Shown here one piece after another: positions 8,552 to 19,335 of a stretch of DNA of 64,000 nt. The stretch is from the NCBI RefSeq assembly GCF_003385215.1, contig NZ_PQHW01000009.1, positions 45,805 to 109,804 on the forward strand. The letters run 5' to 3'. Numbering within the stretch: position 1 is the stretch's first letter; each line of letters opens with the position of its first letter. The DNA is from Amycolatopsis thermalba. GTDB lineage: Bacteria; Actinomycetota; Actinomycetes; Mycobacteriales; Pseudonocardiaceae. The translations under genes and the position numbers were made by a program. The notes under the pieces were generated by a model. That model saw only the letters and a list, made by a program, of their open reading frames with translations. It was not told the DNA's origin and ran no database searches.

Positions 8552-9073
8552 CTACCCCTCCGCGGCGCCGGCCGCGCAGTCGCCGCTTGGCCAGTCGTCC
8601 TTCAGCAGCTCCAGCGTCTCGTCGCCGAAGGGGTTCACCCCCGGGCCCATCGCGAGGCTGTGCGCGAGGTGCACGTGCAGACACTTGACCCGCCCCGGCA
8701 TGCCGCCCGCCGTGACCTCGTGCCCCAGCGGCTCCAGCGCGTCCCGCTGGGCGAGGTACGACTCGTGCGCCCGCCGGTAGGCCGCCGCCAGCTCCTCATC
8801 GACCGCGAGCCGGTCGGTCATCTCCTTCATGATCCCGGACGCCTCGAGCCGCCCGACCAGCGACGTCAGCCGGGGGCACGTCAAGTAGTACAGCGTCGGG
8901 AACGGGGTGCCGTTCTCCAGCCGCGGGTTGGTCTGCACGACGGACGGGTGCCCGCTCGGGCAGCGCGCGGCCACCGCCCGCAGCGCACGCGCGGGCCGTC
9001 CGAGCTGCTCGGAGATGATGATCCGGTCGGCCTCGGTGACCGGTTCGAACGAGGGCAGGTCCGTCTTGCTCAC
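8552..9073 (-). CDS. DUF501 family protein
   Basis: A 173-aa soluble protein of unknown biochemical function, recognised by its place after enolase and FtsB-like and by family-typical stretches (CPSGHPSVVQTNPRLENGTP, FPTLYYLTCPRL, GRVKCLHVHLAH). The conserved Cys and His residues (CPxG, C in TCP, KCLHVHLAH) could bind a metal. The start is 27 bases after the FtsB-like stop, so it belongs to the eno operon. The end has a small Ala/Gly-rich tail. Confidence 0.88.
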   Translation of the reverse strand: MSKTDLPSFEPVTEADRIIISEQLGRPARALRAVAARCPSGHPSVVQTNPRLENGTPFPTLYYLTCPRLTSLVGRLEASGIMKEMTDRLAVDEELAAAYRRAHESYLAQRDALEPLGHEVTAGGMPGRVKCLHVHLAHSLAMGPGVNPFGDETLELLKDDWPSGDCAAGAAEG

Positions 9074-9100
9074 GAACCCATTGTCGCAGCCACCGCCCGC

Positions 9101-9643
9101 TCAACCGCCGACGGTGCTCCACAGCTGCTGGTACCACGCGCCGTCACCGGAGGCCACCGGGTCCGGCTGCGCCTGCTCCTGCGCCTTGGGCGCGTCCTCG
9201 GGCAGCTGCACCATGTAGGGCGTCTCGCCGGGCATGACGTACCGCAGCCGCCGCCGTGCCTCCGCCTCGACCTGCGCCGGGTCGGACACCGCGGCCTTGC
9301 GCTGCTCCAGCAGTGCGACGTCGTGCTGCAGCTGCGCCTGCCGCTGCTCCTGCTCGGCCACCTCGGCGCGCTGCGCGAGGTAGGTGCGCAGCGGCACGGC
9401 GACCGTGAACGCCAGCGCGCACACCACGATCGCGAGCACCGCGGCCCGCCGCGTCGTGGACATCCCGAGCACGCGCGCCGCACCGGTGCCCGGCTTCCCC
9501 TGGCTCCGGCGCAGGCGCGCCTTCCCGGCGGCGACCCGCCGGGCGAGCTGCGGACGGCGCGCGGGCGCCCCCTCCGCACGACGGGCCGGTGAGCCCTCCG
9601 TGCGGCGGGGGCGCCTCGCGCGCTGGGTTCCGCGTTGCGTCAT
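9101..9643 (-). CDS. FtsB/DivIC-like septum formation initiator
   Basis: A 180-aa bitopic division protein. A long basic N-terminal cytoplasmic region (about 60 residues, Arg-rich) precedes one membrane span (AAVLAIVVCALAFTVAVPL, near 67-86), then a coiled coil (QRAEVAEQEQRQAQLQHDV) and the family-typical RRRLRYVMPGETPYMVQLPE. Known relatives bridge the FtsQ/FtsL divisome complex. It lies 9 bases downstream of enolase. The Arg-rich extension is longer than in E. coli FtsB but usual in actinobacteria. Confidence 0.9.
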   Translation of the reverse strand: MTQRGTQRARRPRRTEGSPARRAEGAPARRPQLARRVAAGKARLRRSQGKPGTGAARVLGMSTTRRAAVLAIVVCALAFTVAVPLRTYLAQRAEVAEQEQRQAQLQHDVALLEQRKAAVSDPAQVEAEARRRLRYVMPGETPYMVQLPEDAPKAQEQAQPDPVASGDGAWYQQLWSTVGG

Positions 9644-9652
9644 CTACCCCGG

Positions 9653-10948
<1,296 letters not shown>

Positions 10949-11017
10949 TCATCGGTTTGTCCAGCGAAGACGCGACCAGCGTAGCCGCCATCGCCGTTCA
11001 CCCGGTGGAGGCACGCG

Positions 11018-11470
11018 TCACTCGCCGGCCCGGACCTCCTGCCACCCGGACGGCAGATCCGCGGTGTCCGAGATCTGCTGCCAGAACGTCCAGCTGTTGC
11101 CCCCGCAGTCCAGCACGGTGAACACGCGCGCGCCGTAGGGCTGGTCCTGCGGCGGCGGCACGTCGCAGCCCTCGCCCAGCGCCGCGCAGACGTGCTCGTG
11201 CTGCGCGTCGGCGTCGGGCACGTACACGACGTTGAGCTGCCCGACCGGACGGTCCACGCCCTTGGCCTCCCAGTAGTCGGAGCCGACGGCGGCGAGCAGG
11301 ATCTCGGCGTCACCGGCGCCGACCACGGCCTGGAAGACCTGGCCGGAGGCGTCCACGTAGCGGACCTTCTCGGTGAAGCCGAAGACGCGCACCAGCCAGT
11401 CCAGCGCCTCCGTGGCATCCGTGTAGTACAGGTAGGGCGAGAGTCCCAGATACCGCGGTTCTTCGCTCAT
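11018..11470 (-). CDS. VOC-family (glyoxalase/bleomycin-resistance fold) protein
   Basis: A 150-aa protein with two beta-alpha-beta-beta-beta modules (SPYLYYTDATEALDWLVRVF; then QLNVVYVPDADAQHEHVCAA and YGARVFTVLDCGGNSWTFWQ). The arrangement matches the VOC superfamily. The last strand has the usual D..GN..WTF pattern. The substrate is unknown and could be a drug, a dioxygenase substrate or an aldehyde adduct. It stands alone upstream of eno, on the same strand. Confidence 0.82.
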   Translation of the reverse strand: MSEEPRYLGLSPYLYYTDATEALDWLVRVFGFTEKVRYVDASGQVFQAVVGAGDAEILLAAVGSDYWEAKGVDRPVGQLNVVYVPDADAQHEHVCAALGEGCDVPPPQDQPYGARVFTVLDCGGNSWTFWQQISDTADLPSGWQEVRAGE

Positions 11471-11554
11471 GACCGGTTAGTGCATCATGCCGCCCCGAGC
11501 CACCCTCTTCGCCCCTGCCGAAACGCGCTTGTCGGGGGTAACGTCGATCAGAAG

Positions 11555-11959
11555 ATGGATGACTCAGAGACCCCGCGGGGAACAGCAGGCCGGCACCCGC
11601 TGCACGCGTTTCGCGAGGCGGAGGATCTCGTCGAGAAGCGCCGTCCGCTGGACGCGCTGAAGGCGCTCCAACCGGTGCTGGAGGCCGAGCCGGACAAGCC
11701 GAGCGTCCAGCTGCTGGCCGGGCGCGCCTACTTCCACTCCGCGCAGCTCAACCGCGCCGAGCAGGCGCTGACGCGGGTGCTGGAACTCGATCCGTCGGAC
11801 CACTACGCCCGCTTCGTGCTGGGACGCACGCTCCAAAGGTTGGGACGGCTGGTCGAAGCTCTGGGACAGCTGCGCATGGCCTGGGCGATGAACCCGGTGC
11901 CGGAGTACCAGGACGCGTTGTCCGAGGTGAATGCGCGGGTTCGGTTGCGGGAGGGCTGA
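11555..11959 (+). CDS. TPR-repeat protein
   Basis: A 134-aa soluble protein made almost entirely of tetratricopeptide-like helices: FREAEDLVEKRRPLDALKAL, then PSVQLLAGRAYFHSAQLNRA and HYARFVLGRTLQRLGRLVEA. TPRs mediate protein-protein contacts. The partner is unknown. I chose the ATG at 11555 because it directly begins the acidic MDDSETPRG segment. The longer frame upstream overlaps the VOC gene antisense. Convergent with the transglycosylase-like gene. Confidence 0.8.
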   Translation: MDDSETPRGTAGRHPLHAFREAEDLVEKRRPLDALKALQPVLEAEPDKPSVQLLAGRAYFHSAQLNRAEQALTRVLELDPSDHYARFVLGRTLQRLGRLVEALGQLRMAWAMNPVPEYQDALSEVNARVRLREG

Positions 11960-12003
11960 TCTCGGGCGTCCGCTGGGCACGTCGCCGTGTTGGGTGGCGG
12001 TTC

Positions 12004-12050
12004 AAAGATCAAGGGATGTCCTCACCGGACGGGCAGGCTCCGGGATGACC
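12004..12050 (+). repeat. Dispersed 46-bp element, copy 1
   Basis: Begins AAAGATCAAGGGATGTCC and ends GGCAGGCTCCGGGATGAC. It matches 44422-44467 at 44 of 46 positions. It lies between two convergent genes. A second partial copy of its first 13 bases (TTCAAAGATCAAG, 12068-12080) overlaps the stop codon of the next gene. It contains a GTCC/GGAC and a CCGGA/TCCGG inverted pair. Confidence 0.8.
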
Positions 12051-12075
12051 ACCCAGCTCGGGTTGTGTTCAAAGA

Positions 12076-12744
12076 TCAAGCGCGTGGCGCTGCCTTGGCG
12101 AGGGTGGTGGCGGTGTCGAAGATCAGCTGCGCCTGCGGCGCCAGAGTGGGGCTGCCGGTGATCGCGGCCCACCAGCCTTGCGGGGTGGCCAGGTCGGCGC
12201 CCGTCGAGCAGAGGGATCTCGCCACCGTCAGCGCCGCGTCGTCGATGTCCTTCGGGTCCGGTTGCTTTCCGTCGCCCGTGGCGCGGGCCGACCACTGCTT
12301 CCACGTCTCCTCCGGCACCGGGAGCGGGCCGGTGCCGACCGCTTCCGCCTGGCCGATCGCGGCGAGCGTGGTCCAGGACAGGTGGCATCCGGACCACTCC
12401 GCGCGCATCCACATCTCCGCCCGGCCGTAGCCGGCGAGCAGGCGGGCCGGCAGCTTCGTCGCCGCGGCGACCTCGTTCGACCAGGTGTCCAGCGCCTTCA
12501 GGTCCGACTCGCGCGGGCGGTCCTCCGGGGCGAGCCGGGCCGGCGGCGGTGCCGTCGCGCCCACCGGCGGCTCCGAGGTCCGCGCGGCCAGCGCCGGCTG
12601 GACCGGCGGCGGGTCCTCGCCGGGACGCGTCACGCCGATGGTCAGGATGAGCACCAGCCCGGTGCCGGCCACCGCCGCCCCGATGAGGACGCGGAGGGAA
12701 AACCGCCGGATCCGGGCGTCCCCCGGCTGAGTGGGTTCTGCCAC
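12076..12744 (-). CDS. Transglycosylase-like membrane-anchored protein
   Basis: A 222-aa protein with an N-terminal membrane anchor (VLIGAAVAGTGLVLILTIGV), a Pro/Ala-rich linker and a short SLT-like domain. HLSWTTLAAIGQAEAVGTGP parallels the catalytic stretch IDWALIASIGRIES of the protein at 6516-7673, so the Glu is kept. DDAALTVARSLCSTGADL also matches. The domain lacks the AVGPTQFIP segment. The position next to mazG suggests the equivalent of M. tuberculosis LpqU (family knowledge, not checked). Possibly a reduced or inactive wall hydrolase. Confidence 0.72.
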   Translation of the reverse strand: MAEPTQPGDARIRRFSLRVLIGAAVAGTGLVLILTIGVTRPGEDPPPVQPALAARTSEPPVGATAPPPARLAPEDRPRESDLKALDTWSNEVAAATKLPARLLAGYGRAEMWMRAEWSGCHLSWTTLAAIGQAEAVGTGPLPVPEETWKQWSARATGDGKQPDPKDIDDAALTVARSLCSTGADLATPQGWWAAITGSPTLAPQAQLIFDTATTLAKAAPRA

Positions 12745-12876
12745 TCGAACAGGTTATCCAGTCCCCCTGCCGGAGGGATCACACAACCGAAAAGTAGCGG
12801 CCGATCGGCGAGGTTACCCGATCCGGCGAACAAGATCGGGATGAACTCCCGGAGCAGCGGGGCCGGCGCTGTCCGG

Positions 12877-13833
12877 CTACTGGGGCGAGTCGCTGTTCGG
12901 CTGAGGCCAGTGGGCGCGCCACGCGTCGGCGGCCATCGACGCCGGGTCGAGGCCGGCCGCGCGGGCCGACTTCTCCGCCGACCGCACGTCCGCCGCGAAC
13001 CGCTTCGCCACCGCACGCAACTCGCCCTCCGGATCGACGCCCGAGCGCCGCGCGGAAGCTGCCAGCCGGAACAGCTGCTCGGCGGACGAGTCGCCGCCGG
13101 GGAACAGGTCCGCGGGCAGCCCGGCACGGCCGGTGCGTTGCCCCAGCTTCCCCGCCAGCGCCACCGCCGGCTGGCCGAGCGCCACACCGTCCACACTGGA
13201 CTCACGTCGCTTCTCGGCCTGCTTCAGCTCCTCCCAGCGCACCTGCTGGTGCGCCGCGGTGTGCACGCGCTCGGCGTCGGTGAACACGTGCGGGTGCCTG
13301 CCGACCAGCTTGGCGACCAGTGCGTCGGCCACCGCGTCGATGTCGAACGGGTCGCCGGCGTCCTCGGCCGCGACGCGCGCGTGGAACAGCACCTGGAGCA
13401 GCACGTCACCCAGCTCCTCGCGCAGCGCGGCGCGGTCGCCCTCCTCGATCGCGTCCAGCAGCTCGTAGGTCTCCTCGACCAGGTACTGCCGCAGCGAATC
13501 GTGCGTCTGCTCGGCGTCCCACGGGCACCCGCCCGGCGAGCGCAGCCGGTCCATCACCCGCGCGGCCTCGACCAGGCCCGCCCCGGGCGGCTGCGTGATC
13601 ACCCGGGAACCGGCCCGCACCAGGGCGGCCACCGCCGGATCCGCGGCGTCCGCGGCGAAGGTCTCCACCGGCCCGGGCTCGGCGGCCAAGTCCTCCGGCG
13701 CCGGCTTCGCGCCCAGCAGATCGGCCAGCTCACTGTCGAGACCCGACGCGTACACCGCGTGCGCGCCACGCAGGAACGGCATGGCCGCCGGCGGGATCCC
13801 GGCGTCCGGGTAGGGCAGGAGCACGACCGTCAC
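12877..13833 (-). CDS. mazG: MazG-like nucleoside triphosphate pyrophosphohydrolase
   Basis: A 318-aa NTP-PPase that converts (d)NTPs to NMP plus pyrophosphate and removes damaged nucleotides. An N-terminal ~90-residue region of tetrapyrrole-methylase-like remnant type precedes the MazG core LRSPGGCPWDAEQTHDSLRQ, YLVEETYELLDAIEEGD and LREELGDVLLQVLFHARVA, holding the EExxE and ExxD metal ligands. The GTG at 13833 overlaps the upstream stop as GTGA, which argues for translational coupling with the SurA-like gene. Confidence 0.92.
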   Translation of the reverse strand: MTVVLLPYPDAGIPPAAMPFLRGAHAVYASGLDSELADLLGAKPAPEDLAAEPGPVETFAADAADPAVAALVRAGSRVITQPPGAGLVEAARVMDRLRSPGGCPWDAEQTHDSLRQYLVEETYELLDAIEEGDRAALREELGDVLLQVLFHARVAAEDAGDPFDIDAVADALVAKLVGRHPHVFTDAERVHTAAHQQVRWEELKQAEKRRESSVDGVALGQPAVALAGKLGQRTGRAGLPADLFPGGDSSAEQLFRLAASARRSGVDPEGELRAVAKRFAADVRSAEKSARAAGLDPASMAADAWRAHWPQPNSDSPQ

Positions 13834-14822
13834 GGCTGCGCGGCACCCTTCACCGGCACCACGACGCCGGTGGTCTCGGCGCTGCTCGGGGCGAGGTTCA
13901 TGGCCACAGGATCCCACACGCCGTAGCGCGGGTTGATGCGAACGCCGGCCTCCTCGACGTACGGCTGGAGCAGCCGCTGCCCGATGGCCGCGAGCTGCGC
14001 CGGCGACGGCTGCACGGCCTGCTCGCCCGACGACGGCGCGTTCAGGTTCCGCTCACGCACGATCGCCACGATCCACACCGCCTGCTCCTGGCTCGGCTGG
14101 AACGCGACCACCGTGCCCGGCGGCACCCCGAACAGGACCAGCGTGGCGAGGTCCGGGGCCTGCGCGGCGGGAACCGCTTCACCGACGCTCGTCCGGACCC
14201 CCGCGGCCGCGTCGGCGCGGATGACCTCGGCGGCCGCCGCCGGGCTCGCGGCCATCTGCTCCGCCTTGGCGATCGCCTGCTCCCGCCGGTCGAGCGGCTG
14301 GGCGCCGCCGAGGTCGGAGGACACCGAGGTGTAGTCGAAGGTGACCGACATGCGGTCGAGGTACTTCTGCCCCAGCGCCTGCAGCAGCAGGCTGTCGGTG
14401 ATCACCTCGCGGTGGTCGCGCACCCGGTTGGCGATCTGCTGCGCCAGCTGCGACGGATCCGCGCCCGCCGTGGACACCGGGTCGGCCAGCGGGTCGTCGG
14501 CGAGGAACTGGTCGAGCAGCCGCGGGTCGACGGCCAGGCCCTCCCGCTGGGCGGCGCGCGCGAGGACGTCGTGGACCACCAGCTGACGCACGATCTCGCG
14601 GCCGAGCAGGTCCAGCTTGTGCTGCTGGGACAGCTGCTGCGCGGCCGGCTGCTCCAGCACGGCCTTGTCCAGCAGGTCCTGCACCTGGTCGACGGTGATC
14701 TCGCGGTCGCCGACGATCACGGCGGCGCCCACCTGGCTCGGCCCGGACCCGCACCCGGCGAGCAGCAGGCAGGCGGCGAGCGCGGCGAGGAGCGATCGGG
14801 AGCGACCCATGATCCGCATCAC
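13830..14822 (-). CDS. SurA-N-like lipoprotein chaperone/foldase
   Basis: A 330-aa exported lipoprotein: lipobox LLLAGCGSG after a hydrophobic signal, then a SurA-N-like helical region (VGDREITVDQVQDLLDKAVL, then LLGREIVRQLVVHDVLARAA). No clear PPIase core is seen, so it may be a chaperone without isomerase activity. The actual Met could be residue 1, 2 or 5, all near 14822. It overlaps mazG by four bases and probably shares its mRNA. Confidence 0.8.
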   Translation of the reverse strand: MMRIMGRSRSLLAALAACLLLAGCGSGPSQVGAAVIVGDREITVDQVQDLLDKAVLEQPAAQQLSQQHKLDLLGREIVRQLVVHDVLARAAQREGLAVDPRLLDQFLADDPLADPVSTAGADPSQLAQQIANRVRDHREVITDSLLLQALGQKYLDRMSVTFDYTSVSSDLGGAQPLDRREQAIAKAEQMAASPAAAAEVIRADAAAGVRTSVGEAVPAAQAPDLATLVLFGVPPGTVVAFQPSQEQAVWIVAIVRERNLNAPSSGEQAVQPSPAQLAAIGQRLLQPYVEEAGVRINPRYGVWDPVAMNLAPSSAETTGVVVPVKGAAQP

Positions 14823-14965
14823 AGGCGTTACCCTCTCACACCCGCCAGCGCCGCGGGACTCCCGCGCGGAAAATGCGGACGAATATTGTTGAACGATCCT
14901 CTTGTAGATTCGCCCCTGGATTCAGTACCTTCCGCTGCGTCGACATCGAACCGGGAGGACGGATC

Positions 14966-15367
14966 ATGAAACTGCGCAAGACCCTGCTCACCGCGGGCAC
15001 GATCGCCACCGTCACCACAGCCGTACTGGCGGGAACGGGCGTCGCCTCAGCGGACGTGGACTACGACCACGTCTGGCCGGACAACGACGGCACCGCGAAG
15101 GTCTACGTCAAGGAAAACGGCGACGTGCTCAGCGTGTGCGACACGAAGGCCGACGGGAAGGCGGCCCGGATGCACGTGTACGTCGGCGACGAGGGGGATC
15201 CGCGGTACTCGGCCTACGCCACGAACGGCAAGGGGACCTGCGTGACGCGCCGCGCCAAGGACGGAGGCGCCTACAACCTCCCCGAGGGGAGGCGGATCTG
15301 GGTCTACTTCGGCAACGAGGACGGCGCCGGCAACTGGACCAGCAGGTCCTACGTGAACGACCACTGA
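14966..15367 (+). CDS. Small secreted protein of unknown function
   Basis: 133 aa. An Ala/Thr-rich signal peptide (KTLLTAGTIATVTTAVLAGT) with a likely cut after VASA is followed by a compact polar domain (DYDHVWPDNDGTAKVYVKEN, later RRIWVYFGNEDGAGNW). Two Cys (VCDTKAD, GTCVTRR) could form a disulphide. GGGAGG precedes the ATG. It resembles the many small secreted hypothetical proteins of actinomycetes. No function is suggested by neighbours. Confidence 0.78.
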   Translation: MKLRKTLLTAGTIATVTTAVLAGTGVASADVDYDHVWPDNDGTAKVYVKENGDVLSVCDTKADGKAARMHVYVGDEGDPRYSAYATNGKGTCVTRRAKDGGAYNLPEGRRIWVYFGNEDGAGNWTSRSYVNDH

Positions 15368-15379
15368 GCCGACCGAGAC

Positions 15380-15412
15380 GGGCCCCACGACCAGGCGGGT
15401 GTCGTGGGACCC
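15380..15412. terminator. Bidirectional terminator
   Basis: CCCACGAC pairs with GTCGTGGG, extended by GGG/CCC past one mismatch. It lies between two convergent genes and can serve both. Confidence 0.65.
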
Positions 15413-15417
15413 GGACG

Positions 15418-15702
15418 TCACTGCCCGTCCGGCCACCGCACGTGCGCGTCGTGCTCGGGGTGCTTGCGCAGGTGGGCCGCGATGAACGGGCACAGCGGCA
15501 CGATCGTCTTGCCGCGCCGCACCGCGTCCTCGATCACCGCGGACGCCAGCTTCGAGCCGAGCCCCTGCCCGGAGAACGCGTCGTCGATCTCGGTGTGGGT
15601 GAAGATCACGTTGTCCCCGCGCTCGCGGTACTCGGCGAACCCGCCCAGCTCGTCCCCGACGAAGATCTCGTAGCGGCTCTTCTCCTCGTTCCGCGTGACC
15701 AC
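15418..15702 (-). CDS. GNAT-fold N-acetyltransferase (YjdJ/NATD1-like)
   Basis: A 94-aa minimal acetyltransferase. SRYEIFVGDELGGFAEYRER is followed by FTHTEIDDAFSGQGLGSKLA, which carries the acetyl-CoA pyrophosphate loop (QGLGSKL), then VPLCPFIAAHLRKHPEH. This layout is typical of the small YjdJ group, whose substrates are largely unknown. The GTG at 15702 has AGGAG five bases before it. Eight bases separate it from the Mfd stop. Confidence 0.88.
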   Translation of the reverse strand: MVTRNEEKSRYEIFVGDELGGFAEYRERGDNVIFTHTEIDDAFSGQGLGSKLASAVIEDAVRRGKTIVPLCPFIAAHLRKHPEHDAHVRWPDGQ

Positions 15703-15710
15703 GGGTTCTC

Positions 15711-18700
15711 CTAACCGACGGGTGCGGGTTTCTTGGTCAAGTTGATCAGGAGCTTGGTGCACCAGTCCAGCAGGGCGTCGTCACGCAACGCGGGAGCGCC
15801 CATGCGGCCACCCGCCGGGCCCTCGGTCGGCTTGGGCACCGACACCATCCGCATCGCGGCCTTGTAGTTCGCCTTCGGGTACAGGCGCTTGAGCCGGACC
15901 ATCTGCGAATCCATCAGCTCCAGCGGCGCGAACCGGATGTTGTTGCCCTGGGCGGAAACCTCGGTGACGCCCGCCGCGCGGCAGACGTGCCGGAACCGCG
16001 CCACCGCGAGCAGCCGCTGCACCGGGGCGGGCGGCTGGCCGTACCGGTCGATCAGCTCCTCCTCGACCGCGCGCAGCTGGTCGTCGTCCACCGCCGCCGC
16101 GATCTTGCGGTAGGCCTCCAGCCGCAGGCGCTCGCCGGGGACGTAGTCGTGCGGGATGTGCGCGTCCACCGGCAGGTCCACGCGGACCTCGCGCAGCTCC
16201 TCCTCCTCGGCGGGCGCGTCGCCGGCGCTGCGGCGGAACACGTCGACCGCCTCGCCGACCAGCCGCACGTACAGGTCGAACCCGACGCCCGCGATGTGCC
16301 CGGACTGCTCGGCGCCCAGGATGTTCCCGGCGCCCCGGATCTCCAGGTCCTTCATCGCGACCGCCATGCCCGCGCCCAGCTCGGTGTTCTGCGCGATCGT
16401 CGCGAGCCGGTCGTGCGCCGTCTCGGTCAGCGGGCTCTCCGGCGGGTACAGGAAGTAGGCGTACCCGCGCTCCCGCCCGCGGCCGACGCGACCGCGGAGC
16501 TGGTGCAGCTGCGCCAGCCCGAGCAGGTCGCCGCGCTCCACGATCAGCGTGTTCGCGTTCGAGATGTCCAGACCGGTCTCCACGATCGTGGTGCAGACCA
16601 GCACGTCGTACTCGCGCTCCCAGAAGCCCTGGATGATCTTCTCGAGCTTGTCCTCGTTCATCTGGCCGTGCGCGGTGACCACGCGTGCCTCGGGCACCAG
16701 CTCGCGGATCCGGCGCGCCGCCTTCTCGATCGAGGACACCCGGTTGTGCACGTAGAACACCTGGCCGTCACGCAGCAGCTCGCGCCGGATGGCGGCGGCG
16801 ACCTGCTTGTCGTCGTAGGCGCCGACGTAGGTCAGGATCGGGTGCCGGTCCTCCGGCGGGGTCAGGATCGTGGACATCTCGCGGATGCCGGCCAGCGACA
16901 TCTCCAGCGTCCGCGGGATCGGCGTCGCCGACATGGTCAGCACGTCGACGTGCGTGCGCAACGCCTTGATGTGCTCCTTGTGCTCGACGCCGAACCGCTG
17001 CTCCTCGTCGACGATGACCAGGCCCAGGTCCTTGTAGCGGATGCCGGTCTGCAGCAGCCGGTGGGTGCCGATCACGATGTCGACCGTGCCGTCGGCCAGC
17101 CCGGCCAGCGTCGCCTCCGCCTCGATCTTGTCGGTGAACCGGGACAGGCCCTTGATGTTGACCGGGAACGACGCCATCCGGCCCGCGAACGTGTTGAGGT
17201 GCTGCTGGGCCAGCAGGGTGGTCGGCACCAGCACCGCGACCTGCTTGCCGTCCTGGACTGCCTTGAACGCCGCGCGCACGGCGATCTCGGTCTTGCCGTA
17301 GCCGACGTCACCGCAGATGACGCGGTCCATCGGCACCCCGCGCTCCATGTCCGCCTTGACCTCGTCGATGGCGGCGAGCTGGTCGTTGGTCTCGGTGAAC
17401 GGGAACGCGTCCTCCAGCTCGCGCTGCCACGGCGTGTCCGGGCCGAACGGGTGGCCCGGCGAGGCCTGGCGGGCGGCGTAGAGCTGCACCAGCTCGGCGG
17501 CGATCTCCTTGACCGCCTTGCGCGCCCTGGCCTTGGTGTTCTTCCAGTCCGAGCCGCCCAGCTTGTTCAGCGTGGGCAGCTCGCCGCCGACGTAGCGGGA
17601 CACCTCGTCGAGCTGGTCGCTCGGCACGTAGAGCCGGTCGCCCGGGTGGCCGCGCTTGGACGAGGCGTACTCCAGCACCAGGTACTCGCGGGTGGCGCCG
17701 CCCACCGTGCGCTGCACCATCTCCACGAACCGGCCGATGCCGTGCTGGTCGTGCACGACGTAGTCGCCCGGCTTGAGCGCCAGCGGGTCGACGGCGTTGC
17801 GGCGGCGCGAGGGCATCTTCGCGCCCAGATCACGGGTCGACGATCCGGCGGTGGCGCCGCGGCCGGTCAGGTCGGCCTCGGTGAGCACGACCAGCCGCAG
17901 CTCGGGTGCGACGAACCCCTCGGCGAGGCCACCGCAGGCGACCGTCACGATCCCCGGCGCGGGCGGGCTGAGGAGGCCGTCCGCGGCGTGCGTGGCGGAG
18001 ATCCCGGCGGTGGACAGCTGCTCGACCGCGCGGGTGGCGGTGCCGTGCCCGGCCACCACCAGCACCGCGGTGCCGCCCGCGGCCAGGTGGGCGCGCAGGT
18101 CGGCGACCGCGCGCTCCAGGTCGCCGCGGTAGGCGGGCGAGGCCTCCACACCGATCTGGATGACGTCGGCGTCCTCGCTGGTCAGCTGCGACAGCGTCCA
18201 CCACGCGCGACCGGTCTCGCCGGCGTGCTTGGCGACCTCTTCGAGGTTGCGGTAGGCCGACGCGCCCAGGTCGATCGGGGCCTGCCCGCCGCCGGCCGCC
18301 GACATCCAGGACGCCTCCAGGAACTCCTGGCCGGTGCGCACCAGATCGGCGGCCCGGGCGCGGATCTTCTCCGGGTCGGCCAGCACGACGTGGGTGCCCT
18401 CGGGCATGGCGTCGGTGAGCAGCTCCAGCTCGCCCTCGCACAGCACCGGGATGAGGGCCTCCATGCCCTCGACCGGGATGCCGCCGGCCAGCTTGGTGAG
18501 CATCTCGGCCAGCTGCGCGTCGGCCGCGTACCGCTCGGCCAGCTCGCCGGCGCGCGCCTTCACCTCCGGCGTGAGCAGCAGCTCGCGGCAGGGCGGGGCG
18601 TACACGTAGGACAGTTCGCCGGGCAATGACCGCTGGTCCGACACCGCGAACGCGCGGACCTCGCTGACCTCGTCGCCCCAGAACTCGACGCGGTACGGGT

Positions 18701-19280
18701 GGTCGGCGGTCGGCGGGAAGACGTCCAGGATGCCGCCGCGCACGGCGAACTCGCCGCGCTTCTCGACCATGTCCACGCGCGTGTAGGCCAGTTCGACGAG
18801 CCGGTCCAGCAGGCCCTCGAACTCCTCCTCCTCGCCGGCCCGCAGCTCGACCGGCGCGAGGCTGCCCAGGCCCGGCGCCATCGGCTGGATCAGGCTGCGC
18901 ACCGTGGCCACCACCACGCGCGGGGCGCGGCCGGTGTGCAGCCGGTGCAGCACGTCCAGGCGGCGGCCGACGGTGTCCGCGCGGGGCGACAGGCGCTCGT
19001 GCGGCAGCGTCTCCCAGGACGGGAAGTCGGCCACCGCCTCCGGGCCGATCAGGCTCGCCAGCGCGGCCGTCAGCTCCTCGGCCTCGCGGCCGGTGGCTGT
19101 GACGGCCAGCACCGGCCCGATCGCCCCGGCGTCGGCGGCCAGTGCCGCGACCACCAGCTGGCGGGTGGCCGTGGCGCCGGACAGTTCCAGCAGGGGCGCG
19201 CCGGCCCGCTCGACCACCGCGCGCAGGGCGGGGTCGGGCAGGACGGCGGAGAGCAGGCCGGACAACTGCGGATCGGACAC
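15711..19280 (-). CDS. mfd: Transcription-repair coupling factor
   Basis: A 1189-aa ATP-dependent translocase that removes stalled RNA polymerase and recruits UvrA. UvrB-like N-terminal domains ([20 protein letters not shown]) precede the RNA-polymerase-interacting Tudor-like domain ([20 protein letters not shown]). The helicase follows with Walker [22 protein letters not shown] as motif [15 protein letters not shown] and [17 protein letters not shown]. The C-terminal TRCF domain binds UvrA. The GTG at 19280 fits an AGGGAG upstream. The frame itself starts at 19328. Confidence 0.97.
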   Translation of the reverse strand: MSDPQLSGLLSAVLPDPALRAVVERAGAPLLELSGATATRQLVVAALAADAGAIGPVLAVTATGREAEELTAALASLIGPEAVADFPSWETLPHERLSPRADTVGRRLDVLHRLHTGRAPRVVVATVRSLIQPMAPGLGSLAPVELRAGEEEEFEGLLDRLVELAYTRVDMVEKRGEFAVRGGILDVFPPTADHPYRVEFWGDEVSEVRAFAVSDQRSLPGELSYVYAPPCRELLLTPEVKARAGELAERYAADAQLAEMLTKLAGGIPVEGMEALIPVLCEGELELLTDAMPEGTHVVLADPEKIRARAADLVRTGQEFLEASWMSAAGGGQAPIDLGASAYRNLEEVAKHAGETGRAWWTLSQLTSEDADVIQIGVEASPAYRGDLERAVADLRAHLAAGGTAVLVVAGHGTATRAVEQLSTAGISATHAADGLLSPPAPGIVTVACGGLAEGFVAPELRLVVLTEADLTGRGATAGSSTRDLGAKMPSRRRNAVDPLALKPGDYVVHDQHGIGRFVEMVQRTVGGATREYLVLEYASSKRGHPGDRLYVPSDQLDEVSRYVGGELPTLNKLGGSDWKNTKARARKAVKEIAAELVQLYAARQASPGHPFGPDTPWQRELEDAFPFTETNDQLAAIDEVKADMERGVPMDRVICGDVGYGKTEIAVRAAFKAVQDGKQVAVLVPTTLLAQQHLNTFAGRMASFPVNIKGLSRFTDKIEAEATLAGLADGTVDIVIGTHRLLQTGIRYKDLGLVIVDEEQRFGVEHKEHIKALRTHVDVLTMSATPIPRTLEMSLAGIREMSTILTPPEDRHPILTYVGAYDDKQVAAAIRRELLRDGQVFYVHNRVSSIEKAARRIRELVPEARVVTAHGQMNEDKLEKIIQGFWEREYDVLVCTTIVETGLDISNANTLIVERGDLLGLAQLHQLRGRVGRGRERGYAYFLYPPESPLTETAHDRLATIAQNTELGAGMAVAMKDLEIRGAGNILGAEQSGHIAGVGFDLYVRLVGEAVDVFRRSAGDAPAEEEELREVRVDLPVDAHIPHDYVPGERLRLEAYRKIAAAVDDDQLRAVEEELIDRYGQPPAPVQRLLAVARFRHVCRAAGVTEVSAQGNNIRFAPLELMDSQMVRLKRLYPKANYKAAMRMVSVPKPTEGPAGGRMGAPALRDDALLDWCTKLLINLTKKPAPVG

Positions 19281-19335
19281 GGAAACGATCTCCCTGGAGC
19301 ACGCGGGCACACCCCTGCCCGGGTTCACGGAGGGA

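Noticed and set aside
7796..9592. Long plus-strand frames across the 23-bp array
   Set aside because: Antisense to DUF501 and FtsB-like genes, with repeat-derived peptide only.
15987..18629. 880-codon plus-strand frame opposite mfd
   Set aside because: Shadow of mfd, with no recognisable domain; high GC makes long antisense frames common.
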